A DNA stretch of 64,000 bases from Tethya wilhelma (GCA_964030475.1 CAXIPT010000004.1:3801598-3865597); one strand, 5' to 3'; numbered from the stretch's first letter, positions 10,601 through 21,245 are shown. Translations and numbers: made by a program. Notes: generated by a model from the sequence alone, not told the origin.

Positions 10601-11619
10601 GAGTGGTAGGTGGTCTCACTGATGACGGTGAAAGTGGCTCCTGTATCCACTTCCATAACAATTGGAGAATTGTTCAACTCCATGGAGACTTGTAGTGGTT
10701 GTGGTGTCTGGTTACTGGAGGTCGAATGATACATTCCAGCAGCATATTCAGTATCAGAGGAGGACTGGGAGGTGCTTTCGCAGCCATCGGCCACAACTTG
10801 GTGGGTGCCTTTGACAGAAGAGGGGGCGTGTTTCTTGAGTCTGGAGTAGCACACCTTTGCAATATGTCCTCGCTTCTTACAGAAGTTGCAAGTAGCATCT
10901 TTGAATCGGCACTTTGATTGCCAGTGTTTCCCACCACACCTGTAGCATGGTTTTGGAGGAGGTTGTGAAGTATGAGGTGCTGGATGGGTGTTAGCTGGTC
11001 TTGGTTGTGTCTTGGGGCTTGGTCGCTGCAAGAGTTGAACAGATGGTGGAGGGGGTCCTTGCAGTAGTTTTGCTCCTGACTCGGCTGACTCCAAGGCATG
11101 AGCTATCTTGAGGCCTTTACTAAATGTGAGGCCCTCTTCCGAGAGTAGTTTGCATTGCAGGCGGCGATCGTTGCAACCACAAACCAAGCGATCCAACAAC
11201 ATTTCGTTGAGAGAGTCCCCGAATCCACAGTTTTCTGAAATTTTCCGGAGAGCGGCAATGAAGTCACTGTACGTTTCATCTGGACGTCGTGAACGAGAAT
11301 GAAATTCCTTTCTTGCAACAATAGAAGACGTTTTAGGTGAGAGATGATCCTTCATCAGCTTGACCAATTGAGCATAGGTTTTGGTGTTGGGCGCGTCTGG
11401 CTGCACCAAATTCCTGATTAGCTGGTATGTGGGTGGACCACATACGCTGAGGAGAATAGCACGTTTCTGTTGTCTGCCTTCGGCATTGTCAGCAACCTTG
11501 TTTGCGAGAAAATAGTTTTCGAGACGTTCGGTATAGCAGGTCCAGTCTTCTGTTTGGGGATCAAATGCACCAATGCTGCCATGAGTTGCTGCTGCCATGT
11601 CGTTTCTCCTCGTCGCCAA
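7669..11619 (-). CDS. Ty3/gypsy gag-pol polyprotein, 1316 residues
   Basis: A single uninterrupted frame encodes gag and pol. Order of domains: gag (about 1-210); two CCHC-type zinc knuckles (about 230-262, CYRCGGKHWQSKC and CNFCKKRGHIAKVC); aspartic protease (VDTGAT near 323); reverse transcriptase (LDLLHAYQQVPL, then YLDDILI near 606); RNase H (ACDASPYGVGAVL near 755, SDHKPLQYLF); integrase with H-H-C-C zinc finger (about 973-1010, ending KQCDACQ), core Asp residues (HADYAGPF, DNGTVF) and a Glu in SNGLAERAV (near 1126). Catalytic motifs look present, so it may encode active enzymes. No separate env frame is visible. The start is the ATG just inside the primer-binding site. Confidence 0.95.
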   Translation of the reverse strand: MATRRNDMAAATHGSIGAFDPQTEDWTCYTERLENYFLANKVADNAEGRQQKRAILLSVCGPPTYQLIRNLVQPDAPNTKTYAQLVKLMKDHLSPKTSSIVARKEFHSRSRRPDETYSDFIAALRKISENCGFGDSLNEMLLDRLVCGCNDRRLQCKLLSEEGLTFSKGLKIAHALESAESGAKLLQGPPPPSVQLLQRPSPKTQPRPANTHPAPHTSQPPPKPCYRCGGKHWQSKCRFKDATCNFCKKRGHIAKVCYSRLKKHAPSSVKGTHQVVADGCESTSQSSSDTEYAAGMYHSTSSNQTPQPLQVSMELNNSPIVMEVDTGATFTVISETTYHSLWDTHSAPTLTLTADPHLKTYTGQSIDVIGQITVKVNYNHQANELPLYVIKGQGPSLLGRDWLQVIQLDWSSMLNISPKPHQAILDRHPSVFKDEMGCIVGVTAKFNIKPDATPKFYRARSVPYALKSKVEHELDRLEQQDVLERVEFSDWAAPIVPVVKQDGSIRICGDYKLTVNQASETDTYPLPKVEDLFASLSGGKSFSKLDLLHAYQQVPLDEESKQYTTINTHQGLYRYKRLPFGVSSAPSIFQRTIESILKGIPHVTVYLDDILITGTTQDEHLHNLEDVLNRLEKANVRLKLSKCAFFLPSVDYLGHRISAQGLQPLTDKVKAIREAPAPHNISQLKSFLGSLNYYCKFLPNLSSTLAPLYRLLHKNTRWTWGTEQQQAFKEAKMSLSSESLLVHYNPSKELILACDASPYGVGAVLSHKLDDGTEKPVAFASRSLAPAEKKYSQLDKEALAIIFGVKRFHQYLYGRQFTILSDHKPLQYLFDEHKATPALASARIQRWALTLAAYNYHIVYKSGSTHGNADMLSRLPLPASHSTMIPGETILLMDILNSYPVTAADIKTATSRDPVLSRVFTFVLKGWQTTTEPSLKPYLQRQLELSIHDGCILWGSRVVLPLSLRQRVTNELHEGHPGISRMKSLARSFVWWPGMDKDIETTVKQCDACQRTRHLSPSVPIQPWEWPQRPWARLHADYAGPFLGKMFLIVVDAHSKWLEALPVSAATSTTTIEHFRTLFATHGLPEMLVTDLDNGTVFTSAEFNEFMQRNGIRHVTSAPYHPSSNGLAERAVQTFKEHIKRSTQGSLQSRISRFLLTYRNTPHTTTGISPAELLFGRRPRTLLDLMLPDLSNRVQDKQKVQKLHRDKHSAPRNLDIGDSVYVRVLPANDTWVPGTIAKKLGPMSFLIDLEDGTSVRRHIDHLRRRTNTSSDTTSINTPPVDWVDMPSTSGVPPPSIPSPPEPRRSSRVSHPPEQFM
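11608..11618 (-). other. primer-binding site resembling the 3' end of tRNA-Ser
   Basis: Three bases inside the 5' LTR the element strand reads TGGCGACGAGG. That complements CCA plus a G discriminator plus a CCTCGTC acceptor stem, as in animal tRNA-Ser(GCU), whose 5' end is GACGAGG. The tRNA match is from memory. Confidence 0.65.
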
Positions 11620-11621
11620 TT

Positions 11622-11985
11622 TGTAATATCGTGAGTGGTAAGGGCTTTAACAACTTCTTTTCGTATCCATATACCAAGACAAAATACAAGAACAGAGTAG
11701 TTGCTTAAATACAAAAGGGAGAACATCTAGAACATTCTAAAGTCACACACATCCTGTCTACACATTAACTATTCACTAGCTAGACATAAAGCTAAGCATT
11801 CTATAGCACAAAGTGAAAAAGAGATATACCACATCACAAAAGCAAGTGATAAAATCATACCTATCTTGAAATTCTAAAAGTATGATTAACAGGAAGTACT
11901 CTAAGATAGAAGGTAAACATCAATACAATTAAAATATTACTAAAGAGTTCTAAAGAGTTACTAAAGAGTTCAAAGGATTATCACA
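11622..11985 (-). repeat. 5' LTR of the Ty3/gypsy element
   Basis: Same 364-bp length and TG...CA ends as the copy at 7272-7635, with about ten substitutions between them. It should hold the element promoter. Confidence 0.93.
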
Positions 11986-12046
11986 TAAACTAAAGCATTG
12001 CAAGCAAAAATATCAAATATAAAAATAATAAGTTTTGTATACTCAC

Positions 12047-15000
12047 TTTCATCATCAGTGATGGTAACAATGGCACTAGCATCCACACCAATTCCAGCAG
12101 GGATGGATGAAAAAACTTCCACCGTAAAGACATGCTCCCCTTCAAAATCAGCATCGTCAATGATATCGAAGGAGAGACACTCACCAGGCCCAGTGGTTGA
12201 CGAAGAGTCAAACACATACTCGAGACTCATCGGTGAAGTGAAGTCTGTACCTTCAACTATAAGAAGCATAAACAATAATAGCAACAGTCACTTATCATAT
12301 AGCTTGAGGTGTATTTTGCTATAGGAAAGTAAATGGTTCTATAGATGTGCATGAACTGCATTCAATATAAGACCTGCTTTGGTCGTATTGATGATTGTGA
12401 CAGTCACAGAGACATCACATTCCAGTGTGATTCCAGCCAATGTGACAAAACTGCAAACTTGAGCGGCGAAATTTTGACCTTCAACTGGGTTTAAGATTGG
12501 AGTAATATCAAAAATGAATCCAGCCACTGTATGAACATAGAGTGCAGAAGCAAAAGATAAAAATATGCAAAATTATAAAAAATGGTCTTATCTATACAAA
12601 CAACCCAACCCTAAAGGAACTCTATCAATGCCTGCTCAGGCAAGTGTACCATGTCTAGTCTAAGAGTAAAATTATAGTAACAAAAGGTCAAGCTACTCAA
12701 GTGCCTATAGTCACAGGTAAATCAAGAGTTCTTCCGTCCAAGCAAGAATGAGAACTAACTCGATCTATTATACCTATGCATGCATACTTGCCAAACAAGA
12801 AATGTTTGCTTACGATTTTCTGCTGAGTCTGATACAATAACTGTGAGAACATTAGGATCACTAAGTGTGTAGCCAACAGCCTCAGCCTCTGAAGCACTCA
12901 AAGTCAAGAGGAATGTTTGATCACCTTCCAGAATAGTATCAGCTGTGACAGATACCAGTTCTGTTGATGAACTAACAGAACTAGAATCACCAAGAGAAAA
13001 TTCAACATTAATAATCTCTGGACTATAGTCTTGCCCAAGTACTGCAGGTAGAGAGCAAATTTGATGAGAGTTATAAACTTCACAGTATTATGCCACAACC
13101 TTCATTTGCTACAGTACCTGCTTTGTCTCCATCAACTAGAATAATAGCTACACTGATCGGTTCCAGGAGCTGACCAGGAGTATCAAGAGAAAGAGGAACA
13201 GTGAATGTAACCCCCTCAGGAAATCGAACTACAGTGTCTCCTTCTAGAAAGGCTATGGTTGCATCTGCAGGGTGCATAATAATTATAATAGTCTATGAAT
13301 AAATGCAGCGCTCACTTTTATATAATAAAATCATGCTCACAACTCACCATCATCATCGGTGATAGTAATAGTGGCTCTATTAGGATCGCCAAACATCAAT
13401 GACGAAGGATTCTCAAATGCTTCAAATATAGCCACTGTGAAGGAATGGTCTCCCTCCCAGTTCTCATCATCCACTATTTGCACAGTGATGCATCCTTGAA
13501 GCTCAGAGGTTGGTCCGATGCTATCAAACACAGCAATTGGTGACCCAATAATAAAAACATCGTCAGAAGAAGCAGTTGCTGCAATGTGGACAACAATAAC
13601 ATTGTTATGCAAAATCATTAATACAATAATAGCCGTCTTGTTTCCAGGTCTAGCACCTTCTGCGTGTTGCTATTACCAAGTACACTCTTGCTATTACAGA
13701 TCATCTACGTCCAATTATTGAGGAATAGTAGCAAGCATAGGCCTGGTTACGAGGCTAAACAGCATGCATAATTCCACCTACATTGGAAGGTAACTTGTGG
13801 AAAAGATGTCCTTCGACCTTCAGGTAAAGCACTACGCTTCTCTTTTTCTTGCCTAGATTGCACACTTTGAGCGCTAGTAGCATTAGAAGATTGAAGCTGT
13901 TCCTGCGCAAGCACTGCTCCTGTAGTCAGTGATATATATATATATATATTATATATAAAACAACAATAAAACAAATCGTATGTGACCCTTATAGAAGTAC
14001 AAAAATGTTGGAACTTACTATAGGCAACAATAGTAGTCCAAGTAGTTTATATGCGTTTTTCATTTTTAAATGTTTTGTATTACTAGTGGGAAGAGTGATT
14101 TCAAGTCACAGTGTAATCTTCCAACAAATTTGTTGCAGCTCCTCAAGTTCCGGCTTGCAGCCCTCATGCTAACAACTTGAGGAGCTGCAACTCTAATATA
14201 GATACCACTTTGTCCAAAAATGATTGGCAGATCAATATGGAAATAAAAAGACCAGGTACTCCAGCATTATATTATAGTGAATTAATCGTCATCAACAAAT
14301 AAAATTGTAATAATGATTCAGAATCATTATATCACTATCAAAGGCAAATTAGATAGACTTTCATCAACCTCTACCTAACTACACACTGAGTTGACACTTA
14401 AACATTCCGTATTACATAATAATATATACCTTGAGCTGGGAGACATCCAGTCTCTATTACATCAGGGCAACAATCTCCAATGCTGAAACAAAGCTGATCA
14501 CAGAAACATCCCAAAGGTGCTTGACAACCAGAAAAACAACATCCAATGAATCCAACATCAACACATCCTCCTATAAAATAATGACAAAGAACTTAACTCT
14601 GTAAATGGCTCAACAAAGTCTGCACATGATACATCCTCGCTCCCAATTATAAACTCTCCAGGCCTCCAGCTTTTAATTGGGGCGAGCCTGAGCGAGCCCC
14701 ACATAGTCTTGTAAACGATGAAATTTCTGTCTGTTTGTCTGTACACGGTGGACACTTTCCGTATATTCAAATTATTCGAAAGCACTGTTGTAATATTGAA
14801 ATTGATTGTGCAATGAGTCTGGTTACGTAGTGTATAATATCTATGGTCTGTTGATCATAGATAATGAAGAAAATGCCTTGCACGGCGAAGAGAACTGTAC
14901 AGAGAACGCATAGCTAGGGAAACGCCTGATGACCAAGAAAAGAGACTTCAAGGTGTAGACGAAATCATAGATAATATAGTACCTCGGGTACTATATTATC

Positions 15001-18000
15001 TATGACGAAATGATTCAGTTGAGTCGTCAACAGCAGCGACGCCCGAGGGAAACAGCGCGCTCGTCTTGCCCAAGAAAGAGTCGGAGTCGATACATAAACT
15101 TCGCTTAGTGCTCTACGATCCAGCTAGCACACTGCACGCTTGCGTACTCTGCTCAAGTTGCACCATGCATGCATGATCTAGCCATCAGGACTGGATCGTC
15201 GCGAAAGAAAACAAAACACTGACATGTAATAATCGGATCGTCAAATTAGAAAACTACTTTTAGGTTTCGCTCAGAAATTTCAAGCCAATTTCTACTATCT
15301 ATGCTTAGCATCGATGTACTGTCTTCCCAATCTCAGTGCTGTGGTCTTTAAACTGTATGCGCTCAGGCTCGCCCCATAGATGCTTGCATCTGTCTAGTTT
15401 ATGGTGATCGAGTCTCAGGGTAAGCTACAGACATTATGATGAGCATGGGAACAAGATTGGAGCCTGGATACAATTCATAGTAATAATTGTATTATACAAG
15501 ATACTTCAAAGTTCTTATCCTAGCTTACAAACAATCCCAAACCTAAAGGAACCTTGCTAAATGTATGTCTACTCAGGAAAGTGTCTGTAGAAGGCCGAGA
15601 CACTCAGGTGCCTAGCCTTGAGAACTAGGGGTTGTCATACACATGGCATGCATAGCATCAACACATTGAACACAACAACAAGCAATTACAAAATAATACC
15701 TGAAAAAGGAAACACATTTATGACAGCCATTGCTCCTGGACTAGGAACCTCAGAGCCAGTCACTCCACGAATAGCTGCACACACTTCAATAGCATCAGTG
15801 TCATTCTCCACAGTCTCCATGTCTTGAGTTAGGAGTATAATCTCATTGTTTGCCTCTATTATTAATCATGGTGAACATGTGAATTTTAGACACAAACATT
15901 CAGAGATTACAGCAAATTCTTGCACAACTACAAATGCATGCATTTGTTTGCCATTGATCCCACCATGACCCCTAGCTATTCTATTGCCACCTGCACCCAT
16001 CCAGTACCCCCCCCCTCCCAACACACACACACACCATCATCTCCAATAATGACAGCAGCGAAGAAGGACACAGTGGCTCCAGGAGGGACAGTAGTAGCTG
16101 AGCTAGCTGTCACAAAAAATGAGTGCTCTCCTTCAAGAACAGTGTCATCAAGGATGGATATATCCAAGGGGGGCGAAGACATAAACCCCTCAATTGCATC
16201 ACTCGGAATCACAAACTCCAATGGTGTTGAAAAGGTGAAGTCTTGACCGAAGAATGCTAACAGCAAAGAGCACAATGACATAATGATATACATGCACATT
16301 TATAATGATTGTTAAATTAAGGGAAATTCATTTAGTTAAGCATAAAGGGTAGTGTTATAGTACCTACAGAATCCTTGAGTATAACATTCGACTAAGTATC
16401 CATGCATGTGTACAGTAGTATGAAGAGTACAAGTATATACAATGGGAATAGAGAAACTGAACTAACCAGCTATTGAATCTGACTCAATAGACAATGGTAT
16501 AGTGACATCTGTTTCAAAACCACCAGATGGTATGAGCATCACTTCCGCAGTAACCAATATGACATCTTCATCTGGCTCAAGGGTAGAGGTCTGCGATATT
16601 TGTATCAAAACTTCCAGCAGATTCACTACAAAAAGTTAGAGTGATACCAATATATAAACCATGCATGCACATTCCCATGCAGGTCCTCTGTATGCTTAAC
16701 TTAGCACACTCAAATAAAACATGCCTGGTAAAGATTATCAATGCAATAAGTTAATTACAAGCAAGAAAATGGTAAAGATTGTCAACTTAATAAATCAACA
16801 ATCAATAACTGTTACAATAGCAGCATGCAGAAGGCCTGGGAATGAGGCCAGCACAATCATGACAATTTATTATTGTACTGTCTATGCATGAATGACATGA
16901 ACAGACTTATATTGCCTCCACCCACCATCACTAGCTAGTATGGTAACCAGAACTGAAGATGGTGAGCCAAATTCAGTCCTTGATGGATCACTGGTAGACT
17001 CCAGACTAACACTGAACTCTTCATTGGCCTCCAATATAAGGTCATCCAATAAGGAGATCATTGAGGACCCCATCAGTGGCCCTCCGACAGTGAACTCCAC
17101 AGCAGAAGGCAGACCAAATTCAGCTAAACCTGCACATATCATTTGAAAACATTTATACCATCTACTATAATTATTATAAGGCACAAAAATTAATTAATAT
17201 TGGTGGCAAAATCCGTCAGATAGTCAGAAATTTCATGATAGGCAAATTTTAGTTCAAATTGTGGTGAAGTTTCAGCAAAGCTAGCCTCAATTTGGTACTA
17301 AAATGGACTCAGTGATTTGGCAGATTTACTACTGCTTTTCTGCCAAATATTCCAATCCTAAATCTGTCAAAAGTATGTACTAGTAACATTGCCTGAGTTC
17401 ATAAATTATTATTTTAATGTGAATTTTATTATTAACACTGACTTGCTGAAGATGTCTCGGAGGCTACCAGCATGACAGTCAAGGTGTCATCCAGTTCAGT
17501 AATGCCAGAGAGAACAACCGCAATGCTGGCAGTTGCTCCCTCTTCAGCAGGAGATGGAGCTTGGAGAGCAACTGTCACAACTATGAAAATGAAATTCCAG
17601 GCTTATTAAGCATCCATATACATGTTATGCAATCCATACAATGTCATGATTTAAATGGAATTTACATTCTTATAGAGATGAATCATATAATATTATATTG
17701 ATTGCATACCTTCACTGTCTTCAATAGTGACTTGAGCTGATGATGGAATTCCGAGAGCAACACCCTGATTACCTCCACCAGAGGGAGAAGACATAGAAAC
17801 TGTAAAGACTTCAAGGGCTTCAAAGATCGTATCGTCTACAGTAGATACATTCACGCACTGGGTGTCACCTGCCACACTCCCAGCCGGAAACACTATTGCA
17901 CTCTCAGCCACAGTGGGGTCATCATAATCAACACCATCTCCATCTACATAATACACATGTATAATAATTATGTAACCAAGCAGTATGATTGTGGTTATGT

Positions 18001-19629
18001 ACTGATGTAATAATTTATACAGTCATCCTCATACCGTATAGCGGGAAATTTTCGTGGGGGAAAATTTTTGCGAATTTCGCGGTTTGGCAGCTTTCCGCGA
18101 AAATTTTCTCCCACGAAATTTGTAAGGTATGTGGTCGTCACGTATAGTTGAGACGCAATCCACGAAAATTTTCCCCGCGAATTTCTATTCAAGACGAAAA
18201 CGCAAAAATTTTCCCCCACGAAAATTTCCCGCTATACGGTAATTGTATGCATGGACCCTACATGCAGAAAAACCTCTTATAATGTGACTTCGACCGGTCC
18301 GGTAAAAAGATCAGTAATAATAATTAAAAGTTCCACTAGTGTTGGTGGAAAAAATTTAATGGTAAAAAAATTTTCCAATCCACTGTAGTTAATTAACTTC
18401 ATGTACACAAGGTGTATGCTACCACATGCAACTACTGACCAGTTGTTCCTGGAGAGAGGATGAAACTGGAGGTGATTTCGTCCATCGTCATTCCCCCAAT
18501 GGCCCTCATGTTCCCCAGCACAGCACACACAGTCACCTGGTCATTCTCAGCCACTGTGTAGGACATCTGCTCCATTCTAATCAATGGCACTGCATTCAAT
18601 GAAAGCAACATACAACATTCATGTTATACAGTTTATCAATTTTATCTTTTCACAATTCTACAGGAAAAAGTATATAGCAAAAAGGCATTTAAATTCTGCA
18701 TTTATAATTATTTTGCATACATGTACACAATTACTATCATGCAGCTATTTGTCAGTTGTCACATTATTTGTTGACAAAATAATCAAAAGTACTGTATACG
18801 AGGGATTATCTGACAGCATGAGTGTTGCATGATATTTACATCAGTAATTGATTCGTACCATTTCCCACAACAACAGTGGCAAGGGGAACGTTAGTAAACC
18901 CATCCACGTTGAAGATGAAAATCTCATCGTCTTCCTCCACTCCATCTTCAACAATTGAAAAGTCTGTCACGGTTATGATGTCACCAGGTGCAGTTCCAAC
19001 ACCTACTTGCACAGTGACACTCAGCGGGGTAATGTCGTCAAAACTTGCTGTATTGGTATATTAGAAAACAGATCAAAGCTACAATTATGCACTCTTTTGT
19101 ATAAAAATTTAATATGAGAGCATGAAAATATCATGAGCATTATAGAAAAATACCTAATGATTGTATTACATGTACAGTTACACAACCAAGATCCTTCAAG
19201 CATGTAATTATAAGGATTATATTTACACTGTCTTACCAGTTGGTGTAGCATCTGTTAATGGGAAAAATGAAATGACAAAGGATTGTTCACTTATCAATGG
19301 ATTGTTGTCACTAGTGCTGATGGTCATGGTCAACATCAAGATATCACCTTCCATTATATCATCATATGTATCTGGCACAAATGTGACTCCTGCAATGCAT
19401 ATACGGATTATGACATTGTCATACAATTTTACTTGCATACAAGTGGCTATATATACATTGAAAGTGACAAACATCATCAGTGTTGAGATTATATAATGTT
19501 ATAGCCTTGGTAAACTTATCAGCATTCTTGAAACAAGTGTTGCTTACCAGATATAACAGCAATGACAGTGCTGCACTGTGCAACAAGCAGAGCTGCAACT
19601 GCAATCACAGTTTGCAGAGAGACCTTCAT
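12047..19629 (-). CDS. secreted or surface protein with seven Calx-beta repeats and a somatomedin-B domain (3' end not located)
   Basis: Seventeen exons chain with GT-AG borders: 19629-19548, 19389-19237, 19047-18859, 18589-18440, 17943-17710, 17580-17443, 17129-16926, 16625-16467, 16256-16035, 15855-15700, 14570-14430, 13919-13782, 13578-13348, 13264-13118, 13041-12814, 12526-12374, 12256-12047 (about 978 codons). Every intron is phase 1. Exon 1 starts MKVSLQTVIAVAALLVAQC, a signal peptide. Later exons alternate between N- and C-terminal halves of Calx-beta repeats; several C-halves end in acidic ITDDD/ITDDE/IGDD motifs typical of the calcium site. Exon 11 is cysteine-rich (GCFCDQLC, GDCCPD), a somatomedin-B fold. 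Calx-beta domains bind calcium and often mediate adhesion. The reading remains open at the last donor (gtgagt), so the C-terminus lies beyond the retrotransposon. Donor calls for exons 8 and 16 are weaker. Confidence 0.8.
14679..15397 (+). mobile_element. non-autonomous Helitron2/Helentron-like element A
   Basis: The 5' end ggggcgagcctgagcg is repeated inverted at 15360-15375 (cgctcaggctcgcccc). The right copy is followed by a hairpin (agatgc tt gcatct, 15378-15391), then gt, then CTAG. Flanks are ...aatt and tt.... This asymmetric inverted-repeat plus 3' hairpin layout fits Helitron2 elements. Inside, shifted frames read RRELYRERIARETP, the Arg/Glu repeat that precedes Helitron replicases. 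It lies in the intron between exons 10 and 11 of the Calx-beta gene. Strand is set by the hairpin end. Confidence 0.65.
14966..15004. repeat. 39-bp perfect palindrome with 7-bp flanking direct repeats
   Basis: Two 18-bp arms (catagataatatagtacc and its inverse) surround tcg. The bases acgaaat lie immediately on both sides (14959-14965 and 15005-15011), like a target-site duplication. It is nested in Helentron-like element A. Confidence 0.9.
18032..18241. mobile_element. 210-bp TA-flanked MITE, copy 1
   Basis: Terminal inverted repeat CCGTATAGCGGGAAATTTTC at both ends, flanked by TA. The interior is made of further gaaaattttc/cgcgaa words in both orientations. Same length as the copy at 24483-24692. 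Located in the intron between exons 4 and 5 of the Calx-beta gene. Confidence 0.9.
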
Positions 19630-19814
19630 CTGCATGCAGGTATCTATAGTTGGTACACGTTGCATGCAAGAACTTGCAAACAAACTGTATAAACTCCAAC
19701 CTGGTTGTAAGTCTTGAAGTGTGGACTGTGGACGTGACAGGCATATTAATAATAATTATCAAAGTAGCACTAGGAATCCATGTGAGTGCAAGATGAAAGA
19801 AAGCATGCATGCAT

Positions 19815-19815
<1 letters not shown>

Positions 19816-19850
<35 letters not shown>

Positions 19851-19855
19851 ACACG
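19816..19855. repeat. (CA)n microsatellite
   Basis: About 18 CA units with one interruption, upstream of the Calx-beta start on its 5' side. Confidence 0.95.
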
Positions 19856-19859
19856 CAAC

Positions 19860-20504
19860 AATCAATCAATCTGTACCAAGCAGAGACATTCATTCACAAG
19901 ACATATTGTATATTCCATAAAGTACACTAAATTCAACAAAGTTATTAGCTATAGGTGATTCTCTATAATAATTACTATGGAAACGCTATTGATGATCAAA
20001 GGCTTCCATTGTAAGACGAATGACAAAAAAAATGTCTTGGTGATAATTATTACCAAGAAAACCTACCAGTGAAACACACAGGACAAAAGGTAGTAAGTTA
20101 CTGTAGTGATGGCAACAGCACGCACCTGTGTAGAGAATAAAACATAATAGTCCTGTTAATATTCCTGTTATTTTCATTCAGAGGTGAGTTCATCCATCTC
20201 CAGCTTGATCTGAAAGTAAGGCAGATTCTTTCAGTATATGTTTGTTTTTGGTCCTTTTTCAAGGCATGCATGTATACAGTATACATCTCCGCTTGATTAA
20301 AAAGTATACACATAATAAAAAATATTATACCCATGCACCCAACTTTCACTCTACATTGGTTAATGTAAGGTTTATGTGACTATAGATCGACTAGATAGAT
20401 TATGGGGGAAGGGGGAAAAGGTTGCATAGATTATCTTGATTGACTAAAGTAAAACTGTGATTTCCACCTTATAATTGCAATTGTCATCTTATTTCTGCAC
20501 AGTT
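19860..20504. other. 5' flank of the Calx-beta gene, no gene seen
   Basis: AT-rich sequence upstream of the minus-strand start. It may hold promoter or untranslated exons. No motif I would defend. Confidence 0.4.
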
Positions 20505-21245
20505 TTTGAGAGTTGGTCACGTACACAAGGACTTCTCAATTTAGCTATATTGTTTTTGCGTGTGCCAAGAATTATAAGCTATCCACTTACAGTAAACAAT
20601 GAACATACAAATGGCTTCTAATTAATTAGTATTGTTAGAATCCATACAATATAACTATTTCTTTGAGCTAATTGCAAGTATAAATCTTGGTAAGAAATCA
20701 GGCTCTTGTTTAAGCTAGGTCTGCACCTATTTCATTTGTTTGAATGCCATGAGAGCTACACATTCCGTCAACACAAATCGAACCAATTGAAACACAAATG
20801 CCAGCTTTTGAATACACCACATAGCTATAAAACTACTTTAAAAGCGGGCAGAGATGATACCCTAAATTGTAGTTATGTTGTAACAAAACCTATTATGTAT
20901 ATATAAATTATATAATACTTATTTAGCCTAAGATATAATATTATATAGCTCTCATGGCATTATTCAAATAAAGCAGGTGCAGACTCAGCTTTAAAATGAG
21001 GAAAGTAATATTCTTTTTACAAAACAAGAACCCAATTTCTTACAAAGATGTGCACTTGCAATTAAGCTCAAAGAAATACTTATTGCATGGTTTCTAACAA
21101 TGTTAATTAATTATAGAAGCCATTGGTATGTTTACTATAAGTGGATAGCTTATAATTCTTGGCACATGAAAAAACAATAGGTTTAAGTATATATTATTTA
21201 TATGGACATTAGCTAAATTGAGATGTCTCCAAATGTGTACATGAC
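20505..21245. repeat. long foldback repeat
   Basis: The left arm (about 20540-20760) carries caatttagctatattg, gccaagaattataagctatccacttacagtaaac and gaatgccatgagagct. The right arm (about 20950-21230) carries the inverse of each block in reverse order (agctctcatggcattattc, gtttactataagtggatagc, ttggcacatg, tagctaaattgag). Arms are imperfect, with a spacer of about 190 bp. Part of the spacer recurs directly at about 21330-21410. Confidence 0.75.

Larger units (their letters stand above)
7272..11985 (-). mobile_element. near-complete Ty3/gypsy LTR retrotransposon, 4.7 kb
   Basis: Two 364-bp LTRs flank one long gag-pol open frame, with primer-binding site and polypurine tract in the expected places. 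By eye the LTRs differ at about ten sites (roughly 97% identical), so the insertion is not brand new. The five bases outside each LTR (agctc at 7267-7271, taaac at 11986-11990) do not match, so no target-site duplication is visible. It sits about 60 bp downstream of the donor of the last identified Calx-beta exon, probably inside an intron of that gene and on the same strand. Confidence 0.95.

Noticed and set aside
18876..19064. Plus-strand frame
   Set aside because: Antisense shadow of Calx-beta exon 3.
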